6,954 nucleotides of DNA from Trichodesmium sp. jk18x7bins.61 (GTDB taxonomy: Bacteria > Cyanobacteriota > Cyanobacteriia > Cyanobacteriales > Microcoleaceae). Under the pieces are notes generated by a model. That model made no database searches, had not been told where the DNA came from, and worked only from the letters and a program-made list of their open reading frames with translations. The stretch covers positions 1 to 6,954 of the forward strand of contig JAJEAQ010000477.1 of assembly GCA_022822685.1 (NCBI GenBank), read 5' to 3'. Shown piece by piece: positions 6,732 to 6,954 of the stretch (position 1 is its first letter; each line of letters begins with the position of its first letter). A program made the position numbers and the translations under genes.

Positions 6732-6954
6732 CAGGTTTTTTTTGCTGATTTCCTCATCTTAATCCCTGCTAAAATTCCAAATTGTTACCAATTAGCAAGA
6801 AACTTTATTTTGAGGTATGATAAAATTTAACGTCATCATCTGATCTCAGAGCAAATGTTTAATATAAAAAGAATAAAAAAGCTCACTTAGATAATTTTGA
6901 ATGCTCAAAAGCATCTACAATAAATCCCATAATTTTTATGATGAATTTTTCTTA
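6732..6954. other. Upstream region of the ArsC-like gene, no gene seen
   Basis: This AT-rich stretch of 223 bases presumably holds the promoter of the ArsC-like gene. I see no convincing -35/-10 pair and no NtcA-type GTA-N8-TAC site. A short inverted repeat ATGCT/AGCAT (within about 6900-6914) is too small to call a terminator. Confidence 0.5.

Noticed and set aside
6814..6826. -10-like TATCAT (minus) and TATGAT (plus) boxes upstream of the ArsC-like gene
   Set aside because: No acceptable -35 hexamer is found at normal spacing on the minus strand, and such boxes are expected by chance in AT-rich DNA.
6597..6830. 77-aa plus-strand ORF
   Set aside because: It is antisense to the start of the ArsC-like gene, has no family resemblance, and overlaps that gene's well-supported Shine-Dalgarno and N-terminus.
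6883..6930. Tiny minus-strand ORF (MGFIVDAFEHSKLSK)
   Set aside because: It has 15 codons, no ribosome binding site and an in-frame stop at the window edge. It could be the tail of a frameshifted gene, but nothing supports that.

Overview
The window looks like chromosomal DNA from a cyanobacterium. It is AT-rich and carries two perfect HIP1 octamers (GCGATCGC, at 814-821 and 6565-6572). Its gene families are also typical of filamentous or pleurocapsalean cyanobacteria: a giant TPR/STAND-NTPase/WD40 protein, an RsmG with the cyanobacterial type of C-terminal tail, and a nitrogenase-associated ArsC-like protein. Genus and species cannot be fixed from the sequence alone.

Layout. From the left edge to 4972 (+) runs one very large gene. 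It has an N-terminal helical/TPR region, a STAND-type P-loop NTPase (nSTAND1-like), a short coiled coil, one membrane segment, and 14 WD40 repeats, enough for two seven-bladed propellers. The reading frame is open through the left edge, so an N-terminal domain, possibly an effector, may lie outside the window. The second propeller is interrupted by about 142 residues with no WD40 character. Only 45 bases downstream on the same strand is rsmG (5018-5800), the 16S rRNA m7G527 methyltransferase.

From 5801 to about 6255 lies mobile-element debris. A roughly 151-bp MITE-like fold-back element (5871-6021) has 14-bp inverted ends and TAA on both sides. Next to it is a C-terminal fragment of an IS630-family transposase (6040-6255, -). 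The fragment directly abuts the 3' end of a small minus-strand gene (6256-6717) encoding an ArsC/thioredoxin-fold protein of the nitrogenase-associated subfamily. That gene has a clear Shine-Dalgarno sequence. The last 220 bases are its upstream region, and I see no supportable gene there.

How the genes relate. rsmG and the ArsC-like gene converge on the mobile-element remnants. The STAND-WD40 gene and rsmG could share a transcript, but no functional link is known. The most noteworthy items are the large membrane-anchored STAND-WD40 receptor candidate, the cysteine-containing insert in its second propeller with an 18-bp perfect palindrome at the insert's 3' edge, and the probable rewriting of the ArsC-like gene's tail by an IS630 remnant.
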